Shown here in pieces: positions 7,383-16,239 of a stretch of 22,294 nt of DNA. The stretch is from an uncultured Frankineae bacterium. Its GTDB lineage: Bacteria > Actinomycetota > Actinomycetes > Mycobacteriales > SCTD01. Under the pieces are notes generated by a model. That model saw nothing but the letters and a program-made list of their open reading frames with translations. It had not been told where the DNA came from and made no database searches. Both the position numbers and the translations under genes were made by a program. The DNA lies in the NCBI GenBank assembly GCA_902805805.1, contig CADCUE010000287.1:1-22294 (forward strand), in the 5' to 3' direction. Positions within the stretch are counted from its first letter, which is position 1, and the number at the start of each line of letters is the position of its first letter.

Positions 7383-8474
7383 ATGCCCCGGACACCGAGC
7401 CCGGCGCCGACCTCACCACGGCTCACCCGCCGGTCGTCCGACGCCTCGGCGGTCATCACGGTGCGCGACCTGTGGAAGGTCTTCGGTCCGCGTGCGGACT
7501 CCGTGCCGGGTGACCCGGCGCTGCGCGGGCTGACCCGCAGCCAGCTGCTGGAGCAGCGCGGCTGCACGGCCGCCGTGCGCGACGTGAGCTTCGACGTCGC
7601 GCCCGGTGAGGTCTTCGTCGTCATGGGACTGTCCGGCTCCGGCAAGTCGACCCTCGTGCGCTGCCTCACCCGCCTGGTCGAGCCGACGTCGGGTCAGGTC
7701 CTGTTCGAGGGCGAGGACCTGCTGCGGGCCGACGACCGGCGTCTGCGCGAGCTGCGCCGCCACAAGTTCTCCATGGTGTTCCAGCACTTCGGGCTGCTGC
7801 CGCACCGTCGGGTGCTGGACAACGTCGCCTACGGGCTGGAGGTCGCCGGCACCGGCAAGGCGCAACGACTGCGGCGCGCGCAGGAGGTCGTCGACCTGGT
7901 CGGCCTCACCGGCTACGAGCAGTCCTACCCCGACCAGCTGTCCGGTGGCATGCAGCAGCGGGTGGGACTGGCCCGCGCGCTCGCCGGCGACCCGGACGTG
8001 CTGTTCTTCGACGAGCCGTTCTCGGCGCTCGACCCCCTGATCCGGCGCGACATGCAGAACGAGGTCGTGCGCCTGCACCACGAGGTCGGCAAGACGATGG
8101 TCTTCGTCACCCACGACCTGAGGGAGGCGCTGCGCCTCGGCGACCGCATCCTGATCATGCGGGACGGCAAGCCGGTGCAGCTGGGCACGGGCGACGAGCT
8201 GCTCGGCGCGCCCGCCGACGACTACGTCCGCGACTTCGTGCGCGAGGTCCCGCGCGCCGGTGTGCTGACGCTGCGCTGGATCATGCGGCCGGTCCGGGAG
8301 GACGACCGGCTCGACGGACCGGAGATGGGACCCGACGTGGTCGTGCTCGAGGCGACGCGCGCGGTCCTCGCCGCCGACCGTCCCGTGAAGGTCGTCCGGG
8401 ACGGCGAGCTCCTCGGCATCGTCGGGCACGACGAGATCCTCTCGGTCATCGCCGGCGTCGACGGGTCGAGCTGA
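7383..8474 (+). CDS. proV: Glycine betaine/proline ABC transporter, ATP-binding subunit
   Basis: The 363-residue ATPase energises uptake of glycine betaine or related osmolytes. It shows the ProV/OpuAA layout: an N-terminal extension (LWKVFGP and a SQLLEQRG helix), Walker [10 protein letters not shown] (82-90), Q-loop [10 protein letters not shown], signature LSGGMQQR (about 186-193), Walker B VLFFDEPF (about 206-213) and H-loop VTHDLREA. About 95 residues follow and hold one CBS-like repeat ([19 protein letters not shown]). Classical OpuAA has two CBS domains that sense ionic strength, so sensing may differ here. The ATG at 7383 is preceded by a strong GAGGAGAGG site; the frame is open far upstream only as antisense to the pyrophosphorylase. 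The permease gene begins one base after the stop. Confidence 0.93.
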   Translation: MPRTPSPAPTSPRLTRRSSDASAVITVRDLWKVFGPRADSVPGDPALRGLTRSQLLEQRGCTAAVRDVSFDVAPGEVFVVMGLSGSGKSTLVRCLTRLVEPTSGQVLFEGEDLLRADDRRLRELRRHKFSMVFQHFGLLPHRRVLDNVAYGLEVAGTGKAQRLRRAQEVVDLVGLTGYEQSYPDQLSGGMQQRVGLARALAGDPDVLFFDEPFSALDPLIRRDMQNEVVRLHHEVGKTMVFVTHDLREALRLGDRILIMRDGKPVQLGTGDELLGAPADDYVRDFVREVPRAGVLTLRWIMRPVREDDRLDGPEMGPDVVVLEATRAVLAADRPVKVVRDGELLGIVGHDEILSVIAGVDGSS

Positions 8475-8475
8475 C

Positions 8476-10467
8476 GTGGCGACCGCCTTCGCCCCGCCGG
8501 CGCGGACGGTGGGCCTGACCTGGCGCCCGTCGCGACGGCTGCTGGCCGTGGGCACCGTCGTGCTCTGGGTGCTGCTCTGGAGCGTCCTGCGCGGACGCGA
8601 CACGCTGTTCCTGTCGCCAGCGGAGCTGACGCCGCTGCACCGCCGGATCGACGAGGGCGCGGACGCGGTCGGCGCGAGCCGCGGCAGCAGTCCGCTGTTC
8701 CTGTACGGCTTCGACGCGGTGCGCCTGGCCATCGACGGCGTCGTCGGCGGCGTCCAGGACCTCATCGCACGCCCGTCGGGCGGCCGTCCCGTCCCGGTGG
8801 TGGGGTGGCTCGGCGTCGTCGGGATCGCCACGTGGACCGCCTGCGCCCTGGGCAACCTCCGGGTCGGTGCGCTGACGTGCGCCGGCCTGGTCCTGCTCGG
8901 CCTGCAGGGGCTGTGGGTCGAGAGCATGGACACGCTGGCCCTCACGCTCTCGGCCGTGGCGCTGTGCCTGCTGATCGGCATCCCGCTGGGGCTGTGGGCC
9001 GGCGTCTCGGACCGGGTCTCCCGCGCGCTCACGCCGGTCCTCGACTTCATGCAGACGATGCCGACCTTCGTCTACCTGGCACCCCTCACGCTGTTCTTCC
9101 TCATCGGTCCGGCCTCGGCGACGATCGCGACGGTGATCTACGCGCTGCCGCCCGTCGTCCGCCTGACGGCGCACGGGGTGCGCGAGGTGCCGGTGCCGGT
9201 GGTCGAGGCCACCACCTCGCTGGGCGCGACCGGTGTCCAGCGGCTGCGCACCGTGCTGCTGCCCATGGCCCGGCGCACCATCGCGCTGGGCATCAACCAG
9301 ACCATCATGGCGGCGCTCGCGATGGTGACGATCGCGGCCCTCATCGACGCACCCGGCCTCGGCAAGACCGTTCTCAAGGCGCTCGAGACCCTCGACGTCG
9401 GCGTCGCCTTCAACGCGGGACTCGCGATCGTCGTGCTCGCCATCGTCCTCGACCGGGTCACCACCGCCGCGAGCACGCGCACCGAGAGCCGCCGTCGCTC
9501 CGGCGACCGGCACGCGCGGCTGCGCCGACCGGCGCTGCTGGTCGGGGCGGTCGTGGCGCTCGGGACCGTCGTGCTGTCGCGCACCTACCTGTGGGCGGCG
9601 CAGTTCCCGACCCAGCTCGACGTCGGCGACGCCATCGCGCGCGCCGCCGACACCGCCACGGCGGAGGTGCAGAGCAACCTGTCGGCGGTGACCGGCGGGC
9701 TCAAGGACACCGTCACGGTCTACCTGCTCAACCCCTTCGAGCAGCTGCTGAACGGCTCGCCGTGGTGGCTGGTCGTCACCGCGCTCGTGGTCCTGGCGGG
9801 TCTGGCCGGCGGCCGCACCGCTGCGGTGACCACAGCCGTCGGCCTCGGCCTGCTCCTGGCCACCGGGCTGTGGTTCGACGCCATGACGACGCTCGCCTCG
9901 ACCGTCCTCGCCACGATCGTCGTGCTGCTGCTCGGCGTCGCCGTGGGCGTCTGGATGGGACGGAGCCGGCGCGCGGACGCGGCGCTGCGGCCGGTGCTCG
10001 ACGCCGGCCAGACCATGCCGGCCTTCGTCTACCTCGTGCCGTTCCTCGCGCTGTTCGGCGCCAGCCGCTTCACGGCCGTTCTGGCTGCCGTGGTCTTCGC
10101 GGCGCCCGTGGCGATCAAGATCGTGGCCGACGGCATCCGGGCGGTCCCGGTCACGACCGTCGAGGCGGCGCAGGCGCTCGGGTCGACCCGCTGGCAGACC
10201 GTCCTCGGCGTCCAGCTGCCGATGGCGCGGCGCTCGCTGGCGCTGGCCGCCAACCAGGGCGTCATCCACGTCCTGTCCATGGTCGTGGTCGGTGGCCTGG
10301 TCGGTGCCGGGGCCCTCGGGTACGACGTGGTCGCCGGCTTCAGCCAGGGCCAGCTGTACGGCAAGGGACTGGCCGCCGGGCTCGCCATCGTGCTGCTCGG
10401 CACCGTCCTGGACCGCGTGACGCAGGCCGCCGCCCGGCGCGCCGGGCCCGAGGCCCGCTCCGCATGA
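8476..10467 (+). CDS. proW: Glycine betaine ABC transporter permease, two permease domains fused in tandem
   Basis: The 663-residue protein carries two full ProW-like membrane domains in one chain. The first (about 150-335) has QTMPTFVYLAPL and an EAA-type loop VEATTSLGATGVQRLRTVLLP (about 242-262). The second (about 470-655) has QTMPAFVYLVPF and VEAAQALGSTRWQTVLGVQLP (about 562-582). Extra hydrophobic segments precede each domain. ProW/OpuAB proteins normally hold one such domain (about 280-350 residues) and pair as two copies, so this fused form probably works as a single-chain pseudo-dimer. The GTG at 8476 lies one base after the ATPase stop, with only a weak ribosome site, suggesting translational coupling. 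The stop (TGA 10465-10467) overlaps an ATG at 10464. Confidence 0.9.
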   Translation: MATAFAPPARTVGLTWRPSRRLLAVGTVVLWVLLWSVLRGRDTLFLSPAELTPLHRRIDEGADAVGASRGSSPLFLYGFDAVRLAIDGVVGGVQDLIARPSGGRPVPVVGWLGVVGIATWTACALGNLRVGALTCAGLVLLGLQGLWVESMDTLALTLSAVALCLLIGIPLGLWAGVSDRVSRALTPVLDFMQTMPTFVYLAPLTLFFLIGPASATIATVIYALPPVVRLTAHGVREVPVPVVEATTSLGATGVQRLRTVLLPMARRTIALGINQTIMAALAMVTIAALIDAPGLGKTVLKALETLDVGVAFNAGLAIVVLAIVLDRVTTAASTRTESRRRSGDRHARLRRPALLVGAVVALGTVVLSRTYLWAAQFPTQLDVGDAIARAADTATAEVQSNLSAVTGGLKDTVTVYLLNPFEQLLNGSPWWLVVTALVVLAGLAGGRTAAVTTAVGLGLLLATGLWFDAMTTLASTVLATIVVLLLGVAVGVWMGRSRRADAALRPVLDAGQTMPAFVYLVPFLALFGASRFTAVLAAVVFAAPVAIKIVADGIRAVPVTTVEAAQALGSTRWQTVLGVQLPMARRSLALAANQGVIHVLSMVVVGGLVGAGALGYDVVAGFSQGQLYGKGLAAGLAIVLLGTVLDRVTQAAARRAGPEARSA

Positions 10468-10505
10468 CCATCGTGACCGTCGGCCAGCCGGCCGGCGGAC
10501 CGGAC

Positions 10506-10521
10506 GGCCGCAGGTGCGGCC
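10506..10521 (+). other. Short hairpin between permease and binding-protein genes
   Basis: GGCCGC (10506-10511) and GCGGCC (10516-10521) pair around AGGT, 20 bases before the binding-protein GTG. Such intergenic stems often stabilise the mRNA of the more abundant binding protein; that role is inferred. Confidence 0.4.
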
Positions 10522-10541
10522 GAGATCTGAGAGGCACCGCT

Positions 10542-11537
10542 GTGACCCCCTTCCGCCCCGGCCGTCCTGCCCCCCGTCCCTCCGCCGCCCTGCGGAGCGG
10601 GGTCCTCGCGACCGCGCTCGCCCTCGGCCTCGCGGCGTGCGGCGGCGCGAAGATCGAGAGCACGGGCGACGACGCGTCCGGCGGGGAGAGCGAGTGCGGC
10701 CAGTTCGACCTGGCGGTGAACCCCTGGGTCGGCTACGAGGCGAACGCCGCGGTCATCGCAGAAGTCGCGACCAGCGAGCTCGGGTGCACGGTCACCAAGA
10801 AGGACCTCAAGGAGGAGGTCGCCTGGCAGGGCTTCGGCACCGGAGAGGTCGACGCCATCGTGGAGAACTGGTCGCACGAGGACCTCAAGCAGAAGTTCAT
10901 CACCGAGCAGAAGACCGCCGTCGAGGCCGGACCCACCGGAGGGACCGGGATCATCGGCTGGTGGGTGCCGCCGTGGATGGCCCAGAAGTACCCGGACATC
11001 GTCGACTGGGAGAACCTCAACCGGTACGCGCCCATGTTCGAGACCTCCGAGTCCGGCGGCAAGGGCCAGCTGCTCGACGGTGACCCGTCCTTCGTCACGA
11101 ACGACGAGGCCCTCGTGAAGAACCTCGACCTGGACTACAAGGTGGTGTACGCCGGCAGCGAGGCGGCTCTGATCACCGCCTTCCGCAAGGCCGAGGCCGA
11201 GAAGAAGCCCCTGCTGGGCTACTTCTACGCGCCGCAGTGGTTCATGTCGGAGGTGCCCCTCGTCAAGGTGGACCTGCCGCCCTACACCGAGGGGTGCGAC
11301 GCCGACCCCGAGAAGGTCGCCTGCGACTACCCGGAGTACGAGCTGGACAAGATCATGAGCAAGGAGTTCGCGGACTCGGGCAGTCCGGCCGCCACGCTCG
11401 TGGAGAAGTTCTCCTGGACCAACGACGACCAGAACGTGGTCGCGAAGTACATCGCGGAGGACAAGCTGTCGCCCGAGGAGGCGGCGAAGAAGTGGATCGC
11501 CGACAACCCGGACAAGGTCGAGGCGTGGCTGCCCTGA
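10542..11537 (+). CDS. proX: Glycine betaine-binding lipoprotein of the ABC transporter
   Basis: The 331-residue extracellular substrate-binding protein is of the OpuAC/ProX type. The N-terminus has an Arg-containing region, a hydrophobic core and a lipobox LAAC with Cys33, so it is lipid-anchored outside the membrane. Aromatic elements expected of a betaine cage are seen: NPWVGYEAN (about 60-68), GWWVPPWMAQKYPD (about 139-152) and YFYAPQWF. The C-terminus (SPEEAAKKWIADNPDKVEAWL) is typical of the family. The chosen GTG at 10542 has a GAGAGG site seven bases upstream and gives a normal signal peptide. An ATG at 10464 overlapping the permease stop (ATGA) is in frame and would add 26 residues; it is less likely. 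The aldehyde dehydrogenase start overlaps its 3' end. Confidence 0.92.
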   Translation: MTPFRPGRPAPRPSAALRSGVLATALALGLAACGGAKIESTGDDASGGESECGQFDLAVNPWVGYEANAAVIAEVATSELGCTVTKKDLKEEVAWQGFGTGEVDAIVENWSHEDLKQKFITEQKTAVEAGPTGGTGIIGWWVPPWMAQKYPDIVDWENLNRYAPMFETSESGGKGQLLDGDPSFVTNDEALVKNLDLDYKVVYAGSEAALITAFRKAEAEKKPLLGYFYAPQWFMSEVPLVKVDLPPYTEGCDADPEKVACDYPEYELDKIMSKEFADSGSPAATLVEKFSWTNDDQNVVAKYIAEDKLSPEEAAKKWIADNPDKVEAWLP

Positions 11538-13021
11538 GCCGGCGCCCTCGACCGGGCGGCACGCTGTTCGTCGGCGGCACCTGGAGTCCCGGCAGTCGCG
11601 GGCGCACCGACGAGGTGGTCAACCCGTACGACGCCAGCGTCGTCTCGGAGGTCGACCTGGCCGACCCCGACGACGTGGACCGCGCCGTGCGGGCCGCCCG
11701 GACGGCGTTCGACGACGGGTCCTGGCCGCGCACGCCGCCGACCGAGCGGGGCGCGCTGCTGGGTCGGGTCGCCGACCTGCTCCTGCGTGACAAGGAGGCT
11801 CTCGCGCGCACCGAGACGCTCGACACCGGCAAGACGCTGGCCGAGAGCCGTCTCGACATCGACGACGTCGCAGCGGTCTTCCGCTACTACGCCGGGCTGG
11901 CGGGGCAGGACGCCGGTCGGCTGGTCGACGTCGGCCGGCCCGAGGTCGTGAGCCGGGTCGTGCGCGAGCCGATCGGGGTGTGCGCGCTCATCGCGCCCTG
12001 GAACTACCCGCTGCTGCAGATCTCGTGGAAGATCGCCCCGGCGCTGGCGGCCGGCTGCACGGCGGTGGTCAAGCCCAGCGAGGTCACGCCGCTGTCCACC
12101 GTGTGCCTCGTCGGGCTGCTGGAGGAGGCGGGCGTGCCGGCCGGCGTGGTCAACCTCGTCCTCGGCGGGGGGTCGGTCGGGGCCGCCCTCGTCGAGCACG
12201 CCGACGTCGACCTGGTGAGCTTCACCGGCGGTCTGGCCACCGGCCAGGCGATCCTGCGCGCCGCCGCCGGCACGGTGAAGCGGGTCTCGCTCGAGCTCGG
12301 CGGCAAGAACCCCAACGTGGTCTTCGCCGACACCGACCTCGACGTGGTCGTCGATCACGCGCTCACCGGGGCCTTCCTGCACGCCGGTCAGGTCTGCTCG
12401 GCCGGCGCGCGGCTGATCGTGCAGGACGAGGTCTACGACGAGGTGGTCGCCGGGGTCGCCGCCGGCGCCGAGCGCATCCGCCTCGGCAACGGCCTCGAGG
12501 CCTCGTCCGAGTCGGGTCCGATGGTGTCCGCGGCGCACCGCGCCAAGACGGAGTCGTACGTCGCGTCGGCTCTCGCCGAGGGCGCCCGCCTCGTGGCCGG
12601 CGGCCGCCGCCCCGACGAGCCGGAGCTGCAGCACGGCTTCTTCTACCGGCCGACCGTCTTCGCCGACTGCACCCGGGAGATGCGGGTCGTGCGGGAGGAG
12701 GTCTTCGGGCCGGTCCTGACGGTGGAGCGCTTCACGACGGAGGCCGAAGCGGTCGAGCTGGGCAACGACACCGAGTACGGCCTGGCCGGCGCCGTCTGGA
12801 CCTCCGACGCGGGGCGCGCGCACCGGGTGGCGTCCGCGCTGCGCCACGGCACCGTGTGGATCAACGACTACTCGCCCTACGTCCCGCAGGCCGAGTGGGG
12901 CGGCTTCAAGCGGTCCGGCAACGGGCGCGAGCTCGGACCGTCGGGCCTGGCGGAGTACCAGGAGACCAAGCACGTCTGGCACAACACCGCTCCGGCCCGA
13001 GCCGGCTGGTTCTCGGGCTGA
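11525..13021 (+). CDS. betB: Betaine-aldehyde dehydrogenase
   Basis: The 498-residue NAD(P)-dependent aldehyde dehydrogenase would oxidise betaine aldehyde to glycine betaine in the cytosol. It has the Rossmann and oxyanion motif IAPWNYPLL, the VVKPSEVTPL segment, the general base in LELGGK (Glu257) and the nucleophile in GQVCSAGARL (Cys291). This last motif is characteristic of the BetB/GbsA group. The C-terminus has WINDYSPYVPQAEWGGFKRSGNGRELG, matching BADH substrate-loop patterns. The GTG at 11525 overlaps the end of the binding-protein gene by 13 bases with a GAGG just upstream, so it is probably the last cistron of the proVWX operon. It converges on choline dehydrogenase with 26 bases between stops. 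Confidence 0.9.
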   Translation: MAALSRRPRPGGTLFVGGTWSPGSRGRTDEVVNPYDASVVSEVDLADPDDVDRAVRAARTAFDDGSWPRTPPTERGALLGRVADLLLRDKEALARTETLDTGKTLAESRLDIDDVAAVFRYYAGLAGQDAGRLVDVGRPEVVSRVVREPIGVCALIAPWNYPLLQISWKIAPALAAGCTAVVKPSEVTPLSTVCLVGLLEEAGVPAGVVNLVLGGGSVGAALVEHADVDLVSFTGGLATGQAILRAAAGTVKRVSLELGGKNPNVVFADTDLDVVVDHALTGAFLHAGQVCSAGARLIVQDEVYDEVVAGVAAGAERIRLGNGLEASSESGPMVSAAHRAKTESYVASALAEGARLVAGGRRPDEPELQHGFFYRPTVFADCTREMRVVREEVFGPVLTVERFTTEAEAVELGNDTEYGLAGAVWTSDAGRAHRVASALRHGTVWINDYSPYVPQAEWGGFKRSGNGRELGPSGLAEYQETKHVWHNTAPARAGWFSG

Positions 13022-13023
13022 CC

Positions 13024-13045
13024 GCGGGCGCCGCTGCCGGCCCGC
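13024..13045. terminator. Small hairpin between convergent betB and betA
   Basis: GCGGGC (13024-13029) and GCCCGC (13040-13045) can pair across a 10-base loop in the 26-base gap between the two stops. It is short and lacks T-runs, so this is a weak bidirectional terminator candidate. Confidence 0.35.
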
Positions 13046-13047
13046 CG

Positions 13048-14745
13048 TCAGGCGACGACGGCGTCCGACGCCGGCGCGGCCCGGGCGTCCCGGTGCCGGT
13101 AGAACGGCACGTGCTCCGGCGCCAGCGGCGTGCGGCCGAGGACCAGGTCGGCGCCGCGCTCGGCCACCATCATGACCGGGGCGTAGATGTTGCCGTTCGG
13201 GATGGTCGGCAGAGAGCTCGCGTCGACGACCCGCAGCCCCTGCACGCCGTGCACGCCCATCGTGTCGGGGTCGAGCACCGACAGGGCGTCGGTCCCCATC
13301 CTCGCCGAGCACGACGGGTGCAGCGCCGTCTCGGCGTCCTTGCGCACCCAGTCGAGGATCTGCTCGTCCGTCTCGACGTGCGGCCCCGGACTGACCTCGC
13401 CGCCGTCGAACGCGGACAAGGCGGGTTGGCCGAGGATCTCGCGCGCGACACGGACGCACTCGACCCACTCGCGCCGGTCCTGCGAGGTCGACAGGTAGTT
13501 GAAGACCATCGCCGGCTTGTCACGCGGGTCCGCGCTGCGGATCCTCAGCGTGCCCCGGGCGTCGGAGTACATCGGGCCGACGTGCACCTGGTAGCCGTGC
13601 CCCCGGACCGGCAGCCCGAGCGGAGCGCTGCCGTCGTAGCGCACCGCGATGGGCAGGAAGTGGAACATCAGGTTCGGGTAGTCGACGTCGTCGTTGCTGC
13701 GCGCGAAACCGCCTGCCTCGAAGTGGTTCGTGGCGCCGATACCCGAGCGCAGGAACAGCCACTGCGCACCGATCAGCGGCGCCCGCCACAGGGCCCGGCC
13801 CGGTGCGATGGACACCGGCTGGGTGCAGGCGTGCTGGACGTAGACCTCCAGGTGGTCCTGCAGGTGCTGTCCGACACCGGGCAGGTCGGTGACCACGTCG
13901 ATCCCCAGGCCCCGCAGGTGCTCGGCGTCGCCGATCCCCGAGAGCTGCAGCAGCTGCGGCGAGTTGACGGCGCCACCGCACAGCACGACCTCGCCGGCGT
14001 AGACGCGCTGCACCGGCCCGCGTCCGCGGCGGAACTCCACCCCGACGGCGCGCGAGCCCTCGAACAGGACGCGCGTCACCAGGGTGCGCGTCGTGACCAC
14101 GAGGTTCGGGCGCGACAGGACAGGATGCACGTACGCCCTCGCCGCCGACAGCCGCCGCCCGCGGTGCAGGTTGCGGTCGAACCGGCCGAAGCCCTCCTGG
14201 CGGTAGCCGTTCAGGTCGTCGGTGCGCGCGTGACCGGCCTGCGCCGCCGCCTCGAGGAAGGCCCCGAACAGCGGGTTGGTCGCAGGACCGCGCTCGAGCA
14301 CGAGAGGTCCCTCGCCGCCGCGGTAGTCGTCCGTGCCGGCGAGGCAGGTCTCCATGCGCTTGAAGTACGGCAGGACGTGCGCGTAGTCCCAGCCGGACAT
14401 GCCGGGCTCCGCCGCCCAGCGCTCGTAGTCGAGGGGGTTGCCGCGCTGGAAGATCATCCCGTTGATGCTGCTGGACCCCCCCAGCACCTTGCCGCGCGCG
14501 TGGTAGACGCGCCGACCGCCCATGTGCGGCTCGGGCTCGGACTCGTACCTCCAGTCGTAGAAGCGGCTCCCGATCGGCATGGTGAGCGCTGCCGGCATGT
14601 GGATGAGCACGTCCCAGCGGCTGTCCCAGCGACCCGCCTCGAGCAGCAGGACCCGGTGCTCGGCGTCCGCCGACAGGCGGTTGGCCATGACGCAGCCCGC
14701 CGAACCGCCTCCCACGACGATGAAGTCGTACGTCGCACGGCTCAC
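13048..14745 (-). CDS. betA: Choline dehydrogenase (GMC oxidoreductase)
   Basis: The 565-residue FAD enzyme of the glucose-methanol-choline family is the likely choline-to-betaine-aldehyde step. FAD-binding is shown by VVGGGSAG (10-17) and LLEAG. The GMC signatures are [30 protein letters not shown] and [15 protein letters not shown]. The catalytic pair is His476 in HPSCSARMG and Asn519 in NGNIYAP, spaced as in choline dehydrogenase and choline oxidase. The start is GTG at 14745-14743 with GAGGAG six bases upstream. It follows the flavoprotein reductase gene by 30 bases on the same strand and converges on betB. Other alcohol-oxidising GMC enzymes look similar; the betB and proVWX neighbours make choline the best substrate guess. 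Confidence 0.88.
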   Translation of the reverse strand: MSRATYDFIVVGGGSAGCVMANRLSADAEHRVLLLEAGRWDSRWDVLIHMPAALTMPIGSRFYDWRYESEPEPHMGGRRVYHARGKVLGGSSSINGMIFQRGNPLDYERWAAEPGMSGWDYAHVLPYFKRMETCLAGTDDYRGGEGPLVLERGPATNPLFGAFLEAAAQAGHARTDDLNGYRQEGFGRFDRNLHRGRRLSAARAYVHPVLSRPNLVVTTRTLVTRVLFEGSRAVGVEFRRGRGPVQRVYAGEVVLCGGAVNSPQLLQLSGIGDAEHLRGLGIDVVTDLPGVGQHLQDHLEVYVQHACTQPVSIAPGRALWRAPLIGAQWLFLRSGIGATNHFEAGGFARSNDDVDYPNLMFHFLPIAVRYDGSAPLGLPVRGHGYQVHVGPMYSDARGTLRIRSADPRDKPAMVFNYLSTSQDRREWVECVRVAREILGQPALSAFDGGEVSPGPHVETDEQILDWVRKDAETALHPSCSARMGTDALSVLDPDTMGVHGVQGLRVVDASSLPTIPNGNIYAPVMMVAERGADLVLGRTPLAPEHVPFYRHRDARAAPASDAVVA

Positions 14746-14775
14746 GTTCTGCTCCTCGCGCCGGGGCTGATGTGG

Positions 14776-16002
14776 TCAGCCGGCCCGTGAGGCGGTCGGC
14801 TCGGCGGCCAGCCGGGCGGCGGCAGCCGTCCGCAGCCGGCGGCGCCAGGCCGTGAAGGGACGAGGTGCAGCCAGACCCAGGACGGCCACGAGCTGACCGG
14901 AGCGCTCGTAGGTCGCGACGAAGGAGCGCTCCTCGACACTGCCCTCGACGACGGTCACGGTGTCGTCCGGCGACGTCGTCCCCGCGAGCTGCAGCTGACG
15001 GCCGTACTGCTCGGACCAGAAGTACGGGACGGCGGTGAAGGGAGCCGGTGCGCCGAGCAGCGTCGCCGCGGCCGTCGTCGGCTGCTGCAGCGCGTGCGTC
15101 CAGTGCTCGGACCGGACCGCTCGGCCCAGGTGGACGTCGTGGGACATCGCGCAGTCGCCGACCGCGACGACCCCGGGCGCGGCCGTCGCGCAGGAGGCGT
15201 CGGTGCGGACGCCACCGGCGACGTCGAGGCCGCTGCGCTCGAGCCACTCGACGTTGGGCGCGGCGCCGATCCCGACGACCACGACGTCGGCGGGCAGCCG
15301 GGTGCCGTCGGCCAGGTCGACGGCCTCGACGCGGTCACCCCCGACGAGCCGGGCGACGCCGACGCCGGTGCGCAGGTGCACGCCGTGGTCGCTGTGCAGC
15401 CGCGCGCAGACCGCGCCCATCTGCGGTCCCAGCGGACCGGACAGCGGTGTGGGCAGCGCCTCGACGACCGTCACCTCGAGGCCCATCGCGCGGGCGCTGC
15501 TGGCCACCTCCGCGCCGACGAAGCCGGCGCCGACGACGACGAGCGACCCGGCGCGGGTCAGGTCGGCGCGCAGCCGCACGGCGTCGTCGAGCGTGCGCAG
15601 GACGTGCACCCCGGCCAGGCCGGTCGTGCCCGGGAGGGTCCGCGCCCGCGAGCCCGTGGCGAGCACGACGGCGTCCGCGGACAGGACGCGGCCGTCGCCG
15701 AGCTCCACCGCCCGAGCCGCCGGGTCCAGGTGCACGGCGGGAGTGCCGAGCAGCCACTCGACGTCGAGGGACGCGTCGTCGTCGCCGAGCAGCGAGATGT
15801 CCTGCTCGTCCGCCGTTCCGACGAGGAAGGCCTTCGACAGCGGAGGACGGTCGTACGGCGGGTGCGGCTCGTCGCCCACGACCGTGATGCGGCCGTCGAA
15901 GCCGGCGGTGCGCAGGGCCCGGACCGTCGACAGGCCGGCGAGTGACGCACCGACCACGGTGACGCTGCCGATCACGGCGGCCCGCTCGGCCACAGGGCGC
16001 AC
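14776..16002 (-). CDS. NAD(P)/FAD-dependent ferredoxin reductase-type flavoprotein
   Basis: The 408-residue protein resembles reductases of oxygenase systems (BphA4/ThcD/putidaredoxin reductase type). It has an N-terminal FAD motif VVGASLAGLS (about 16-25) with YDRPPLSK (50-57), LATGSRARTLPG, a second NAD(P)H motif VVVGAGFVGAE (about 155-165), VAVGDCA and a C-terminal reductase domain (YFWSEQYGRQLQLAG). Such enzymes pass electrons from NAD(P)H to a small ferredoxin, but no ferredoxin or oxygenase gene lies in the window. The GTG at 16002-16000 was chosen because GGGAGG lies four bases upstream; GTG at 15993 is the alternative. It is the promoter-proximal gene of a likely two-gene operon with betA, so its role is probably linked to choline or betaine metabolism. 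Confidence 0.87.
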   Translation of the reverse strand: MRPVAERAAVIGSVTVVGASLAGLSTVRALRTAGFDGRITVVGDEPHPPYDRPPLSKAFLVGTADEQDISLLGDDDASLDVEWLLGTPAVHLDPAARAVELGDGRVLSADAVVLATGSRARTLPGTTGLAGVHVLRTLDDAVRLRADLTRAGSLVVVGAGFVGAEVASSARAMGLEVTVVEALPTPLSGPLGPQMGAVCARLHSDHGVHLRTGVGVARLVGGDRVEAVDLADGTRLPADVVVVGIGAAPNVEWLERSGLDVAGGVRTDASCATAAPGVVAVGDCAMSHDVHLGRAVRSEHWTHALQQPTTAAATLLGAPAPFTAVPYFWSEQYGRQLQLAGTTSPDDTVTVVEGSVEERSFVATYERSGQLVAVLGLAAPRPFTAWRRRLRTAAAARLAAEPTASRAG

Positions 16003-16066
16003 AGGTCCTCCCGGCGACACACGGGGGTCATCGGGGCTGCTCCCTGCGGTCGAGTGGCGATCGGCG

Positions 16067-16102
16067 GTTGCGCCCTGCACAACGCGGAAGTCCTGGCGCA
16101 AC
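16067..16102. repeat. Inverted repeat over the reductase transcription start, possible operator or leader hairpin
   Basis: GTTGCGCC (16067-16074) and GGCGCAAC (16095-16102) are perfect inverted copies with 20 bases between. On the minus strand the pair begins right after the -10 of the reductase promoter, so it could bind a repressor or fold in the 5' leader. Confidence 0.45.
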
Positions 16103-16131
16103 AGCCTTGCGTTCTCGTCCGGTGTCGTCAA
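16103..16131 (-). promoter_or_regulatory. Sigma70-type promoter for the reductase-betA operon
   Basis: On the minus strand TTGACG (16131-16126) is followed after 17 bases by AAGGCT (16108-16103). The -35 has five of six consensus bases and the -10 differs from TANNNT only at position 1. It predicts a leader of roughly 95 bases before the GTG at 16002. This is the best canonical promoter in the window. Confidence 0.55.
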
Positions 16132-16168
16132 GCGGGACGCCCGACCGGGAAGGACCACTGCGGTCACC

Positions 16169-16174
16169 TAGCCT
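16169..16174 (+). promoter_or_regulatory. -10 hexamer TAGCCT for the leader ORF/GDSL lipoprotein transcript
   Basis: TAGCCT matches TANNNT and lies 29 bases before the ATG at 16204, leaving room for the strong GGAGGAG ribosome site at 16193-16199. No clear -35 is seen. Confidence 0.45.
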
Positions 16175-16203
16175 GCAGTCTGCGGCGCCAGCGGAGGAGT
16201 CCC

Positions 16204-16239
16204 ATGTCCTGCGACGTGATCGTGACGGGCAGGGCGTGA
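16204..16239 (+). CDS. Possible 11-residue leader peptide overlapping the GDSL lipoprotein start
   Basis: An ATG at 16204 follows a near-ideal GGAGGAG site (16193-16199). It opens an 11-codon frame, MSCDVIVTGRA, ending in TGA at 16237-16239. The last base of this stop is the first base of the lipoprotein ATG at 16239. The lipoprotein has no comparable ribosome site of its own, only a GGGCAGGG stretch inside the small frame. The arrangement suggests that ribosomes translating the small ORF reinitiate on the lipoprotein gene. I recognise no leader-peptide family and cannot say whether the peptide itself matters. Confidence 0.5.
   Translation: MSCDVIVTGRA

Noticed and set aside
8446..10269. A 607-codon open frame on the minus strand opposite the permease gene
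   Set aside because: Its composition is Arg/Asp/Gln/His-rich with no domain, as expected for an antisense shadow of a GC-rich membrane-protein gene.
10464..10541. Alternative start of the binding protein at the ATG overlapping the permease stop
   Set aside because: It would put 26 mostly polar residues before the signal peptide; GTG 10542 has a good ribosome site and normal signal length.
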